From the NCBI RefSeq assembly GCF_003568665.1, contig NZ_QXMH01000003.1:345772-409771 (forward strand): a DNA stretch of 64,000 nt, given 5' to 3'. Under the pieces are notes generated by a model that made no database searches, had not been told where the DNA came from, and was given only the letters and a program-made list of their open reading frames with translations. Source of the stretch: Chitinophaga alhagiae. GTDB taxonomy: Bacteria > Bacteroidota > Bacteroidia > Chitinophagales > Chitinophagaceae. Both the position numbers and the translations under genes were made by a program. Positions within the stretch are counted from its first letter, which is position 1. Each line of letters begins with the position of its first letter. Shown here piece after piece: positions 42,975 to 51,346 of the stretch.

Positions 42975-44984
42975 ATGACCGCTAACAGGATCATTCACCA
43001 TATTTTTAACGAACCGGACCTCCGGCAGGTAGACCAGGCAAACCTGGAGCAACTGGTGGAAAAGTACCCGTACTTTGCAGCGGCACGGATGCTCCTGGCC
43101 AGGAAAGAATTTGCGGAAAATAAAGACCTGACGGCCCCTGCCCTGAAAAAAGCGCAACTGTACAGCAATACGCCCCAGCAGGTACATCAGTTCGTTACCA
43201 CTCCCCTTCCCGAAACAATTGCTCCCCCCACTGAAGTTGAGAACACGCCCGCGGAACCGGCCCTGTCTGCCGAAGACCAGGCCATCCTGGATGAGCTGGC
43301 AGCGGAAGATGCCCGGAATGCGGCAGCTGCGGTTGCAGCAGTGAACGTGAAGCAGGAAGGAACGGTGGAAAGTGTTGCGGAAGTGGAGATGGAAGAGGCA
43401 CCGGCAGATGTTGTGGAAGTGGAGACGGAAGAGACACCGGCAGATGTTGTGGAAGTGGAAACGGAAGAGATACCTGTAGCCGCTGCGCAAGAAGAAACGG
43501 GGGAAGATGTTGCGGAAGTGGGAACGGAAGAAACGCATGTAGCCGTTGCACAAGAAGAAGCGGGGGAAGATGTTGTGGAAGTGGGAACGGAAGAAGCGGT
43601 GGAAGATGTTGTGGAAGTGGAGACGGAAGAGACGCCGGCAGATGTTGTGGAAGTGGAAACGGAAGAGACACCTGTAGCCGCTGCGCAAGAAGAAACAGTG
43701 GAAGATGTTGCGGAAATAGAAACGGAAGAGACGCTGGCAGATGTGGAACAGGAAGATATGCTGGGCAATGTTGTGGAAGTGGAGACGGAAGAGACGCCTG
43801 TAGCCGCTGCGCAAGAAGAAACAGTGGAAGATGTTGCGGAAATAGAAACGGAAGAAACGCTGGCAGATGTGGAACAGGAAGATATTGCTGAAGTGGAGGC
43901 GAAAGAAAATGACGCCCTCCCCGCCCTCCCCGCTCCCCCCTCACCAGACGCAGAAGACGAAGCTATAGCCGCCAAATACGACGAGTTCCTCTACGAGGCT
44001 AAAACGCCTGCTGACGAGGCCGCCAACGCCGCGCCGGAACCTGAAGTTGCTCAAACGGAAGCGGCGCTGGACGAAATAGTAGCCATTGACTACGAAGCCG
44101 AACAGGGAAAAGCCGAATTTGAAACGGCCCGCACACAAGCGGTGCCAGATGAAGTAGTAGCCATCGACTACGAAGCCGAACAGGAAAAGGCCGAATTTGA
44201 AACGGCCCGCACACAAGCGGCGCCGGACGAAATAGTAGCCATCGACTACGAAGCCGAACAGGAAAAAGCCGAATTTGAGGCCGCCCGCAACCTCACCGCC
44301 CCGGACGAGATCATAGCCATAGACTATGACGCCATCCGCGAAGAGGATCAATACGAAGCGGAACCGGAAGAAGAAGAGATCGTGGTGGAAACCGCCGCTC
44401 CCGCTGAGGGCGCCGGTCTCACCCTGCCCGCGGCCGCGGCCGTGCCCGAAGTGGAAGCGCCCCTCAGTGAGGCGGACGCCCCCCAGCCTGCCACCGCAAC
44501 ACCGGAAGAAGCCCCCATCAGGATACACCCGATGGATACACCCGCGGAAGAAACCGTACTCACCTTCCAGCCGCTGTTTACAGAAGATTATTTTGCTTAT
44601 AAAAAGCTGAAAGACCCGAACTCCGCAGAAATGATGACCGAAAAAGCCGCAGCAGAAATGAGAAGCTTTACCGACTGGCTCAGGGAACTGAAAGATTCCT
44701 TCGCCGGTAAGGCCACGAAAGACTGGTATCACCAGCAGTTGAACAGGCTGTATGAAGATGATGAGCCGGAAGTATCTGAAGTAGTGGAAAAAATGGCCAT
44801 AGACTCCATTACGCTCAATGATGACATCGTGTCAGAAACCCTGGCCGAGATCTGGGTACGCCAGCACCAGCACGGGAAAGCCATTGCCGTATATCAAAAA
44901 TTAAGTTTGCTTAATCCCGACAAAAACGCTTATTTTGCGCAAAAGATCAAAGATCTGCAATTACTAACTGACAACAATAAATAA
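42975..44984 (+). CDS. Acidic repeat protein upstream of secG
   Basis: 669 residues, very acidic. Residues 1-75 and about 530-669 look globular; the C-terminal part has a TPR-like helix pair (ETLAEIWVRQHQHGKAIAVY). Between them are two blocks of in-frame tandem repeats. Block 1 (about 43380-43890) mixes 12-residue units (EVETEETPADVV) and 21-residue units (EVETEETPVAAAQEETVEDVA). Block 2 (about 44040-44330) has four 26-residue units around DEIVAIDYEAEQEKAEFETA. The repeat part is likely disordered. No signal peptide, so cytoplasmic. I recall a TPR protein at this place before secG in related genomes; role unknown. Confidence 0.8.
   Translation: MTANRIIHHIFNEPDLRQVDQANLEQLVEKYPYFAAARMLLARKEFAENKDLTAPALKKAQLYSNTPQQVHQFVTTPLPETIAPPTEVENTPAEPALSAEDQAILDELAAEDARNAAAAVAAVNVKQEGTVESVAEVEMEEAPADVVEVETEETPADVVEVETEEIPVAAAQEETGEDVAEVGTEETHVAVAQEEAGEDVVEVGTEEAVEDVVEVETEETPADVVEVETEETPVAAAQEETVEDVAEIETEETLADVEQEDMLGNVVEVETEETPVAAAQEETVEDVAEIETEETLADVEQEDIAEVEAKENDALPALPAPPSPDAEDEAIAAKYDEFLYEAKTPADEAANAAPEPEVAQTEAALDEIVAIDYEAEQGKAEFETARTQAVPDEVVAIDYEAEQEKAEFETARTQAAPDEIVAIDYEAEQEKAEFEAARNLTAPDEIIAIDYDAIREEDQYEAEPEEEEIVVETAAPAEGAGLTLPAAAAVPEVEAPLSEADAPQPATATPEEAPIRIHPMDTPAEETVLTFQPLFTEDYFAYKKLKDPNSAEMMTEKAAAEMRSFTDWLRELKDSFAGKATKDWYHQQLNRLYEDDEPEVSEVVEKMAIDSITLNDDIVSETLAEIWVRQHQHGKAIAVYQKLSLLNPDKNAYFAQKIKDLQLLTDNNK
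43381..43893 (+). repeat. 36-nt and 63-nt in-frame repeats
   Basis: Units beginning GAAGTGGAGACGGAAGAG recur about ten times in two lengths, 36 and 63 nt, both multiples of three. Confidence 0.85.
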
Positions 44985-44998
44985 AAATAACAACACAC

Positions 44999-45376
44999 AT
45001 GTTGATTTTCTTTGGAGTATTGATCGTTTTAGCCTGTATTTTACTCGGCTTTTTCGTGCTGGTGCAAAATCCTAAGGGCGGCGGTCTTTCCGGTACTTTC
45101 GGTGGTTTTGGCAACCAGGTGATGGGCGTTCGTCAAACCAATGACATCATGGAAAAAGGCACCTGGATACTGGCGGCTGTAATAGCCGTGCTCTGCCTTA
45201 CCTCCGCCATGTTCATCGGCAAAGGCGGCGGCAATGTGCAGAAAGGTTCCAGCACTATTGAACAATCTGCCGGCCCGGCCGTTCCGGCCCCTGCCAACAG
45301 CACGCCCTTACCGGCGCCCCAACAGCAGCAACCGGCACAGCAACAGCCTGCTCCCGCAGCTCCCGCTCAACCGTAA
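44999..45376 (+). CDS. secG: Preprotein translocase subunit SecG
   Basis: 125 residues. Two membrane segments (about 2-22 and 56-74) flank the SecG motif VLVQNPKGGGLSGTFGG. A Pro/Gln/Ala-rich C-terminal tail is typical of Bacteroidota SecG. It is a non-essential part of the SecYEG channel. Follows the acidic repeat protein by 14 nt and ends at a terminator. Confidence 0.93.
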   Translation: MLIFFGVLIVLACILLGFFVLVQNPKGGGLSGTFGGFGNQVMGVRQTNDIMEKGTWILAAVIAVLCLTSAMFIGKGGGNVQKGSSTIEQSAGPAVPAPANSTPLPAPQQQQPAQQQPAPAAPAQP

Positions 45377-45407
45377 ATAATATTATTTCGTTATAATATT
45401 TATAAAT

Positions 45408-45434
45408 ACCTCGCCGTTAAAAGCGGGGTTTTTT
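45408..45434 (+). terminator. Terminator after secG
   Basis: CCTCGC (45409-45414) pairs with GCGGGG (45423-45428), with one T-G pair, followed by six T. Confidence 0.7.
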
Positions 45435-45456
45435 ATTGCAACACCTCCGCATTTTC

Positions 45457-46509
45457 ATGAAAAGAAACAAAGCGAAAAACACCAACTCTCCCTGGATACG
45501 CCGCATTGCCGTTATAGCCGCCTGTTTGCTGGCGGGCGGCATGGTACTGGCCGCCTACCTGCTGATGGGCCCCAACACCAAATCTTTCGGGGACAAAAAA
45601 TACTTTTACGTGCCCACGGGCAGCACCTATCAGCACGTGTTGAAAGGGCTGCAGGAACAAGACATCGTTCGCTCCGTGTCTACCTTCAACCTGGTGGCCC
45701 GCCGGCTGGATTATCCCTCCCGGGTAAAAGCCGGGCGCTACGAGATCCAAAAAGGCATGAGCAACCTGGACATAGTGAGGATACTGCGCTCCGGCCGCCA
45801 GTCTCCCGTAAAGCTGGTCATCAACAAACTGCGCCTGAAAGAAGACTTTATCCGCCTGGTATCCACCAACCTGGAGGCAGACTCCGTGGCCATGAGGGCC
45901 ATCCTGGAAGACCCGGTACACCTGCGGCAGTTCGGGCTGGACACTAACACCGTGATGTGCGCCATTATGCCCAATACCTACGAGTTTTACTGGAACACCA
46001 GCGCCGGCAAGGTATTCAGCAAACTGGAAGATGCTTACGAAACTTTCTGGAACGGCGACCGCCGGGCCAAAGCCTCCGCGCTGGGCCTTACGCGCACGGA
46101 AGTGACCACCCTGGCCTCCATTGTGGAAGAAGAAACCAACCGGCACGATGAAAAGCCCGCCATTGCCAGCGTATACCTCAACCGCCTGCGCAAGGGCATG
46201 AAACTGGGCGCGGACCCCACCGTAAAATTCGCCATGAAGAATTTTACCCTGAGAAGGATATGGGGCAGCTACCTGGAATATGATTCTCCGTATAACACTT
46301 ACCGTTATAGCGGCCTGCCGCCCGGCCCCATCTGCACGCCCTCTGCCAGGTCCATTGACGCGGTGCTGACGCCGGCAGATACGGAGTACCTCTATTTCTG
46401 CGCCAGGGCAGACGGCAGCGGCTATCATGCTTTTGCTTCCACCTACAAGGAACACCTGGAAAATGCACGCGCCTATCAAAAGGCATTGAACGCAAGGGGG
46501 GTGAAGTAA
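45457..46509 (+). CDS. mltG: Endolytic murein transglycosylase MltG
   Basis: 350 residues. One membrane segment near 14-38 (IRRIAVIAACLLAGGMVLAAY), a LysM-like part, and the YceG/MltG domain with the catalytic Glu in LASIVEEETNR and the C-terminal GLPPGPICTPSARSIDAVL motif. It cuts nascent glycan strands and sets their length. ATG 45457 is chosen; an in-frame TTG at 45436 lies in the secG terminator. It starts only 23 nt after that terminator. Confidence 0.93.
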   Translation: MKRNKAKNTNSPWIRRIAVIAACLLAGGMVLAAYLLMGPNTKSFGDKKYFYVPTGSTYQHVLKGLQEQDIVRSVSTFNLVARRLDYPSRVKAGRYEIQKGMSNLDIVRILRSGRQSPVKLVINKLRLKEDFIRLVSTNLEADSVAMRAILEDPVHLRQFGLDTNTVMCAIMPNTYEFYWNTSAGKVFSKLEDAYETFWNGDRRAKASALGLTRTEVTTLASIVEEETNRHDEKPAIASVYLNRLRKGMKLGADPTVKFAMKNFTLRRIWGSYLEYDSPYNTYRYSGLPPGPICTPSARSIDAVLTPADTEYLYFCARADGSGYHAFASTYKEHLENARAYQKALNARGVK

Positions 46510-46549
46510 TACATTCTTTGTATTTTTACGGCAGTCCAATAATCCCCTG

Positions 46550-47518
46550 ATGGTTGATGTAGAAAAACTCGTTCTTGAATCAAAACCCGTACAATGGCTG
46601 GTACACAAAAGTAAAAGCCTGGTATTGCCGGGCTTTGAGGGGATTCCCCTGTACGATGTGATCGTTTTCTTCCTGAAGGAGACCGCGCGGGAAAGCCTCG
46701 TAGAGCGGGCCGCCGCCATATCGTTCAACTTCCTGCTGGCCATCCCGCCCTTTTTCATCTTCCTGTTCACGCTGGTGCCCTTCATTCCCCTGCAGAACAT
46801 TGAGCCCACGTTGTATGACCTGGCCAAGGCCGTTACACCTAACGAGAACTCTTACCAGATCGTCCGGGAAATGATCCATGACTTTTTGTATACCCATCGC
46901 AATACCTTGCTGTCTTTCGCCTTCATACTCAGCTTCTACTATTCCTCCAACGGCGTAATGGGCATGCTGCGCTCGTTTGACAAGCTGCTGCCCGGCTTCA
47001 ACCAGCGCCTCTGGTGGCAAACACGGCTCACCGCGCTGAAGCTCACCATTATACTGGTAATACTGCTGCTGGCCACCGTAGCGCTTATCATCATGCAGGG
47101 CACTGTGATGAGATGGATATTTGAGGAGCTGGGCCTGCGCGATTCTTTTTCGCAATTTGCACTCGTAGCCGCGCGCTGGGCATTGATCGTACTCCTTTTC
47201 TTCGCCATCATTTCCGTGATCTACCGTTTTGGGCCGGCCACTAAAAAGAAATGGAAGTTCATTTCCGCCGGCGCCACCTTTGCCACCGTTTCCATGATCG
47301 TGGTGACCGTAGGGTTCTCTTTCTGGGTCACCAATTTTGCACAATACAACAAAATTTACGGCTCCATCGGCACTGTGCTGATATTAATGCTGGTGGTATA
47401 TTTCAACTCCTTCATACTGCTGATCGGCTTTGAATTGAACACCAGCATCAGCACCATCCGCGAAATTGCGCGGGAACGGGAAGCCGGTGAAGAACCTGAA
47501 ATACAGGGACTTTCCTGA
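46550..47518 (+). CDS. YihY/BrkB family inner-membrane protein
   Basis: 322 residues with six membrane segments. Family motifs: ERAAAISFNFLLAIPPFFIFLF, FYYSSNGVMGMLRSFDK, IYRFGPATKKKW and YGSIGTVLILMLVVYFNSFILLIGFELN. The family was once called RNase BN, wrongly; its function is unknown. TATTTTTA at 46521-46528 may be its -7 element. Confidence 0.9.
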   Translation: MVDVEKLVLESKPVQWLVHKSKSLVLPGFEGIPLYDVIVFFLKETARESLVERAAAISFNFLLAIPPFFIFLFTLVPFIPLQNIEPTLYDLAKAVTPNENSYQIVREMIHDFLYTHRNTLLSFAFILSFYYSSNGVMGMLRSFDKLLPGFNQRLWWQTRLTALKLTIILVILLLATVALIIMQGTVMRWIFEELGLRDSFSQFALVAARWALIVLLFFAIISVIYRFGPATKKKWKFISAGATFATVSMIVVTVGFSFWVTNFAQYNKIYGSIGTVLILMLVVYFNSFILLIGFELNTSISTIREIAREREAGEEPEIQGLS

Positions 47519-47633
47519 TTCTACGTTAAAATCCTATCAGCTTTTAGTTAAAGAAAATGGAAAACAGCCGTAACTGCTTTTAAATGCGTCTGAAATACCG
47601 TAATTTCATATTCAACCTTTAAACTAATGCCCT

Positions 47634-48236
47634 ATGAAAAAGCAATTTGTTTTATTACTTCTTGCTACCGTATGGCTCGCAGCGTTCCGCAATCCTGACG
47701 CGCTGGAAGTAGGCGCTAAAATGCCGAAGCCGGATGTAAAAATGAAAGATGTGTCAGGCAGGGAAGTTTCTCTCAACGATGTTAAAAAAGCAAACGGCCT
47801 GCTGGTGATGTTCAGTTGCAACACCTGCCCTTACGTGCAGCGCAACCAGGAGCGTACCCGCCAGATAGCACAATACGCATTGAAGCATAACATTGGCGTG
47901 ATACTGATCAACTCTAACGAAGCGGAGCGCGCCGGCGGCGATTCTTTTGACGCTATGAAGGCCTATGCCAAAAAACAGAATTACCAGTGGTCTTACACGG
48001 TAGACAAGAACAATGAACTGGCCGATGCTTTTGCGGCAGACCGTACGCCGGAATGTTACCTGTTCAATAAAGATGCTGCACTTGTTTACAAGGGCGCAAT
48101 TGATGACAACCCCGGCAACGCCGCCGGTGTGAAGATCAAATACCTCCACAACGCGGTAGATGCCATGCTGGCCGGCAGGGCGGTAGAAGTGACCGCTACG
48201 GCTTCTGTAGGGTGCGGTATTAAACGGAAGATGTAA
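47634..48236 (+). CDS. Redoxin/thioredoxin-fold exported protein
   Basis: 200 residues; short signal peptide (KKQFVLLLLATVWLAAFRN). AhpC/TSA-Redoxin-type thioredoxin fold with VGAKMPKPDVKMKDVSG and the active-site region FSCNTCPYVQRNQ, in which CNTC is a CxxC pair at about 62-65. The family's TPECYLFNKDAALVYKG segment follows. A third Cys is near the C-terminus (VGCGIKRKM). Likely a periplasmic thiol-disulfide protein. Monocistronic. Confidence 0.85.
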   Translation: MKKQFVLLLLATVWLAAFRNPDALEVGAKMPKPDVKMKDVSGREVSLNDVKKANGLLVMFSCNTCPYVQRNQERTRQIAQYALKHNIGVILINSNEAERAGGDSFDAMKAYAKKQNYQWSYTVDKNNELADAFAADRTPECYLFNKDAALVYKGAIDDNPGNAAGVKIKYLHNAVDAMLAGRAVEVTATASVGCGIKRKM

Positions 48237-48353
48237 TTCCCCGGAACACCACATAAAAATAAAAGCGAGGCTGGCATGCTCCCGGTATTGACCAGCACAT
48301 GCCATTTTACCGGCACTGTTGCCAGCTGTTTCTGAGGTGCATGGGAGTCTCCG

Positions 48354-50861
48354 CTACTGCCCCACCAGGAACACCGCGTTCCCGAACAGCAGCTTGCCGT
48401 TTTCCCAGAAACTGCGGAAGAGCGGGTTATCCGCCAGCAGCACAATGGAGCCGGCGCCCAATTCCTTTACGCCGAACACCAGCCCGTCTTTCAGCTTCAT
48501 TTTTGTTTGCGCGCCTACAAAGCCCGTCAGGTAATCATCTTTCTTCAGCGCGCCTACGTTCCATCCGCCGCTTTCCATGAACTCCAGCAGCTGGTCGCTT
48601 TGTTTGAGGGTATAGTAGTAATCCGGGTAGCCGAAAGCCAGCGGGTGGGTTTTATCCAGGTGTACCTTGTAGATGGCGCCGGGGATGAACTGCGTTACGC
48701 TTTCCCTTTCGCGGTTGCCGTAGGGTTTCAGCGCTTCATAGGGATCTTTCTTTTCATCTTCTTCTTTTTTCTCCTTGTCTTTTGCATCGTCTTCCTTCTT
48801 CATTTTAAAACCCCATTCCGCCTGCGCCAGTTGGGTAACGGCCTCTTCCATGGCAATGAGTTTACCGCCGTTGCTCACCCAGTCGCGGATGCGCTCCAGC
48901 ACCGCCTTGTCGTTCAGCGCAATATAGTTGCCGGCCGGCAGAATGAGCACATCAAGGTCTTTCCAGTTAACGCCGTACAGGCTTGACGTATTCAGCACCG
49001 TCAGCGGGTAGTCTATCTGCTGTTCAAAGAAATGCCATATTTCGCCCATGCTCAGGGAGTAGGCGCCTTCTCCGGCCAGTACCGCCACTTTGGGTTTCCG
49101 TATCAGGCGCAGTTTGTCTGAACCGAAATCCGCCCCTTTCTCCACAAAACCGGTGGGCACCTTCACCAGGCTGATGTCCATTTTCTGTGCCAGCGCGGGC
49201 AGCGCGTCCAGCAAGCCGTTGCCGGCTTTGGTGATCACCAGGGTACCGGCGGGATAATTGGTTTGGCCGATGGTGAAGGCCGCTTCAGTAAAACGCACCC
49301 TGATGTTGCGGTTGAGCAGGTGGGCCAGGAACTTCAGGTCTTTGAGGCTGTTCCACGGCGCCAGGTACGCGTAGGTATTACCGGCCGCGGGCGGGGCGGG
49401 TACGGGCTTCTCAAGGCTGTCGTGCAGCGCAATGCCCAGCTTCTGTTTCAGCGCGTAAGCGGGCAGGCCGTAGGCGTAAGGCAGCGCCCAGGCGGTAATA
49501 TCGTAGGTAACGGAATCTGTAAGGCGTGCCACCGGCTCGAACAGTACGCGCACCAGGTTGGAGCGCGGCTGGAAGGCGCTGATCACGAGGTCTTCTTTTT
49601 CTATATTGAAGTTTTCCGTTTTGCCGGTAAAATAGTTGAAGCCACTGCTGCCGGTGTTGCTGTTGGCAAAGCCCGCCGCAATTTCATTTTTGCGCAGCAG
49701 CTCCGCCAGTGCCTGCAGTTTTTCCCGGTTGCCGTCCGCCTTGATCACGAACGTTTTATAGTCGCCGCCGGGCTGCTGGCGCGCCTGCCGGAAGTAGGCG
49801 GCAAATTCGTTCACCAGCCGGCCCGCACTGGCGGCAGACACTTCTACGGTAGCCAGGCCGGTGGTGAAGTGATGTTCAATACGGTCTTTGAGCGTAAGCG
49901 TATCTCCCTGCCGGGTAAAGATGGCCAGCCCGGCGCGGCCGCTTCCCCCCTGCTCATAGGTCATACCAATGGCGCCGTTGTAAGTAGGGTATGTATCTCC
50001 GTAGCTCGGGTAAAAAAGGTCGAACTGCTCCCGCGTAAAATACAGCCAGCCCTTTGCATCAAAATAGGTGGCGTTGTGTTTGCCTATCTGCGTCTGGAAA
50101 TCCCGCTGCCAGGCTGTAATGGCATCGTGCAAAGGTTCCGCGGCGGGGGCAAAATAATACGGTGCGTCTACGCCCTGCTCATGGAAATCCACATGCACCT
50201 GCGGCATCCAGCGGTTGTACTGGATGATCCGCAGCCTGCTCTCCTGCTGGGTCTGCCAGGCCCAGTCCCGGTTGAGGTCAAAATAATAGTGGTTGCTGCG
50301 CCCACCCGGCCAGGGCTCATAGTGCTCCCGCGCGTAGGGAGTGGCGTCTGGTATTTTACTGTGTACGGCATTGTAAAAGTTCACGTACCGTTCCCGCCCG
50401 TCCGGGTTCAGGCAGGGGTCTATGATCACCACGGCGTGCTGCAACAGCTCTGTACGGGTAGTGATGAGCGTGTAAAGGGTTTTCATGGCCGCTTCGGTAG
50501 ACACGGCCTCATTGCCATGCACGTTATAACTCAGCCAGATAATGGCCGGCTGCGCGGCGGCTTCCGCTTTGCCCGTTACTACATCCAGGTTATGCTGCCG
50601 GATGGCCTCCAGCCGCGCCATGTTTTCCGGTGAGGCAACAATAGCCAGCAGCAGCGGCCGGCCTTCGTAAGATTCGCCGTAGGTTTCCAGCTTCACCGTT
50701 TTAACGGTGGCGGCTATGTGCCTGAAATAATCCACCACCCTATAGTGCGGGGTAAAACGCGTGCCCAGCTCATATTGCAGGAACTGGGAGGGCGCCGTTT
50801 GCGCGGCGGCGTGTGTACAGATCATCAGGAAAAACAGGCAAACCAGGAACAGATACCTCAT
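48354..50861 (-). CDS. M14 family zinc carboxypeptidase with GATase1-like C-terminal domain
   Basis: 835 residues; signal peptide (LFLVCLFFLMICTHAAAQ). The M14 domain spans about 40-380, with the zinc motif NVHGNEAVSTEAA (HxxE) near 113-125 and the third ligand in HVDFHEQGVD near 218. Residues about 590-700 resemble a class I glutamine-amidotransferase fold (KVAVLAGEGAYSLSMGEIW, LDVLILPAGNY, RIRDWVSNGGKLIAMEEA) without a visible catalytic Cys. A highly charged stretch (KKEDDAKDKEKKEEDEKK) interrupts it. Probably a periplasmic or surface peptidase. Confidence 0.88.
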   Translation of the reverse strand: MRYLFLVCLFFLMICTHAAAQTAPSQFLQYELGTRFTPHYRVVDYFRHIAATVKTVKLETYGESYEGRPLLLAIVASPENMARLEAIRQHNLDVVTGKAEAAAQPAIIWLSYNVHGNEAVSTEAAMKTLYTLITTRTELLQHAVVIIDPCLNPDGRERYVNFYNAVHSKIPDATPYAREHYEPWPGGRSNHYYFDLNRDWAWQTQQESRLRIIQYNRWMPQVHVDFHEQGVDAPYYFAPAAEPLHDAITAWQRDFQTQIGKHNATYFDAKGWLYFTREQFDLFYPSYGDTYPTYNGAIGMTYEQGGSGRAGLAIFTRQGDTLTLKDRIEHHFTTGLATVEVSAASAGRLVNEFAAYFRQARQQPGGDYKTFVIKADGNREKLQALAELLRKNEIAAGFANSNTGSSGFNYFTGKTENFNIEKEDLVISAFQPRSNLVRVLFEPVARLTDSVTYDITAWALPYAYGLPAYALKQKLGIALHDSLEKPVPAPPAAGNTYAYLAPWNSLKDLKFLAHLLNRNIRVRFTEAAFTIGQTNYPAGTLVITKAGNGLLDALPALAQKMDISLVKVPTGFVEKGADFGSDKLRLIRKPKVAVLAGEGAYSLSMGEIWHFFEQQIDYPLTVLNTSSLYGVNWKDLDVLILPAGNYIALNDKAVLERIRDWVSNGGKLIAMEEAVTQLAQAEWGFKMKKEDDAKDKEKKEEDEKKDPYEALKPYGNRERESVTQFIPGAIYKVHLDKTHPLAFGYPDYYYTLKQSDQLLEFMESGGWNVGALKKDDYLTGFVGAQTKMKLKDGLVFGVKELGAGSIVLLADNPLFRSFWENGKLLFGNAVFLVGQ

Positions 50862-51017
50862 AACGTTGGGTGTATTCCTCTAAGATAAAGAAATGGGGCC
50901 TGTCCGCAAAAGCATGTCCGGTTTCCGGTACGGGATCACCGGAAACCGGTTTTTGGAAGTTACCGGCAGCATACATCCGGAGAGGTACAGGAAGACACTG
51001 GCGGCGCCCGCCGGTAA

Positions 51018-51264
51018 GATATATGAAGATGCTTGCAACGACCGGCGGAGTACACGAAGATGCTTGCAACTACCGGCGAAGTACACGAAGATGCTTGCAA
51101 CTACCGGCGACGTACATGAAGATACTTACAACCACCGGCAGAGTACACGAAGATGCTTGCAGCACCGGCGAAGTACACGAAGATGCTTGCAACCACCGGC
51201 GAAGTACACGAAGATGCTTGCAACGACCGGCGGAGTACATGAAAATTGCTTGCAGCACCGCCGA
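51018..51264. repeat. 31-bp minisatellite, eight units
   Basis: Eight head-to-tail copies of a 31-bp unit, whose core reads GAAGATGCTTGCAAC, then ACCGGCGAAGTACAC. Unit starts: 51018, 51049, 51080, 51111, 51142 (30 bp), 51172, 51203, 51234. Units differ at 0-6 positions, the outer ones most. Older, more degenerate copies may extend back to about 50960. It fills most of the 485-bp gap between the M14 peptidase and ggt. Frames that run through it are an effect of the repeat, not genes. Confidence 0.9.
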
Positions 51265-51346
51265 CAATGCCCCAAAGGCCCCGCCGGCATGAAATGCTGT
51301 TATTCCTTCCAATAAATCTTATTTTTAACCTCCAAACAAGTTGCCC

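Noticed and set aside
42966..43975. Long minus-strand frames rich in Ser/Thr or His/Phe/Leu
   Set aside because: They mirror the acidic repeats of the real plus-strand gene.
49263..50633. 456-codon plus-strand frame
   Set aside because: Antisense to the M14 peptidase domain; no recognisable motif, strong GC-codon shadow effect.
51018..51264. CRISPR array
   Set aside because: The 31-bp units follow each other with no unique spacers and no cas genes are nearby; it is a tandem minisatellite.
50870..51315. Two 140-codon frames on the plus strand as genes
   Set aside because: They exist only because the 31-bp repeat is free of stops in several frames; products are repetitive and the unit length is not a multiple of three.
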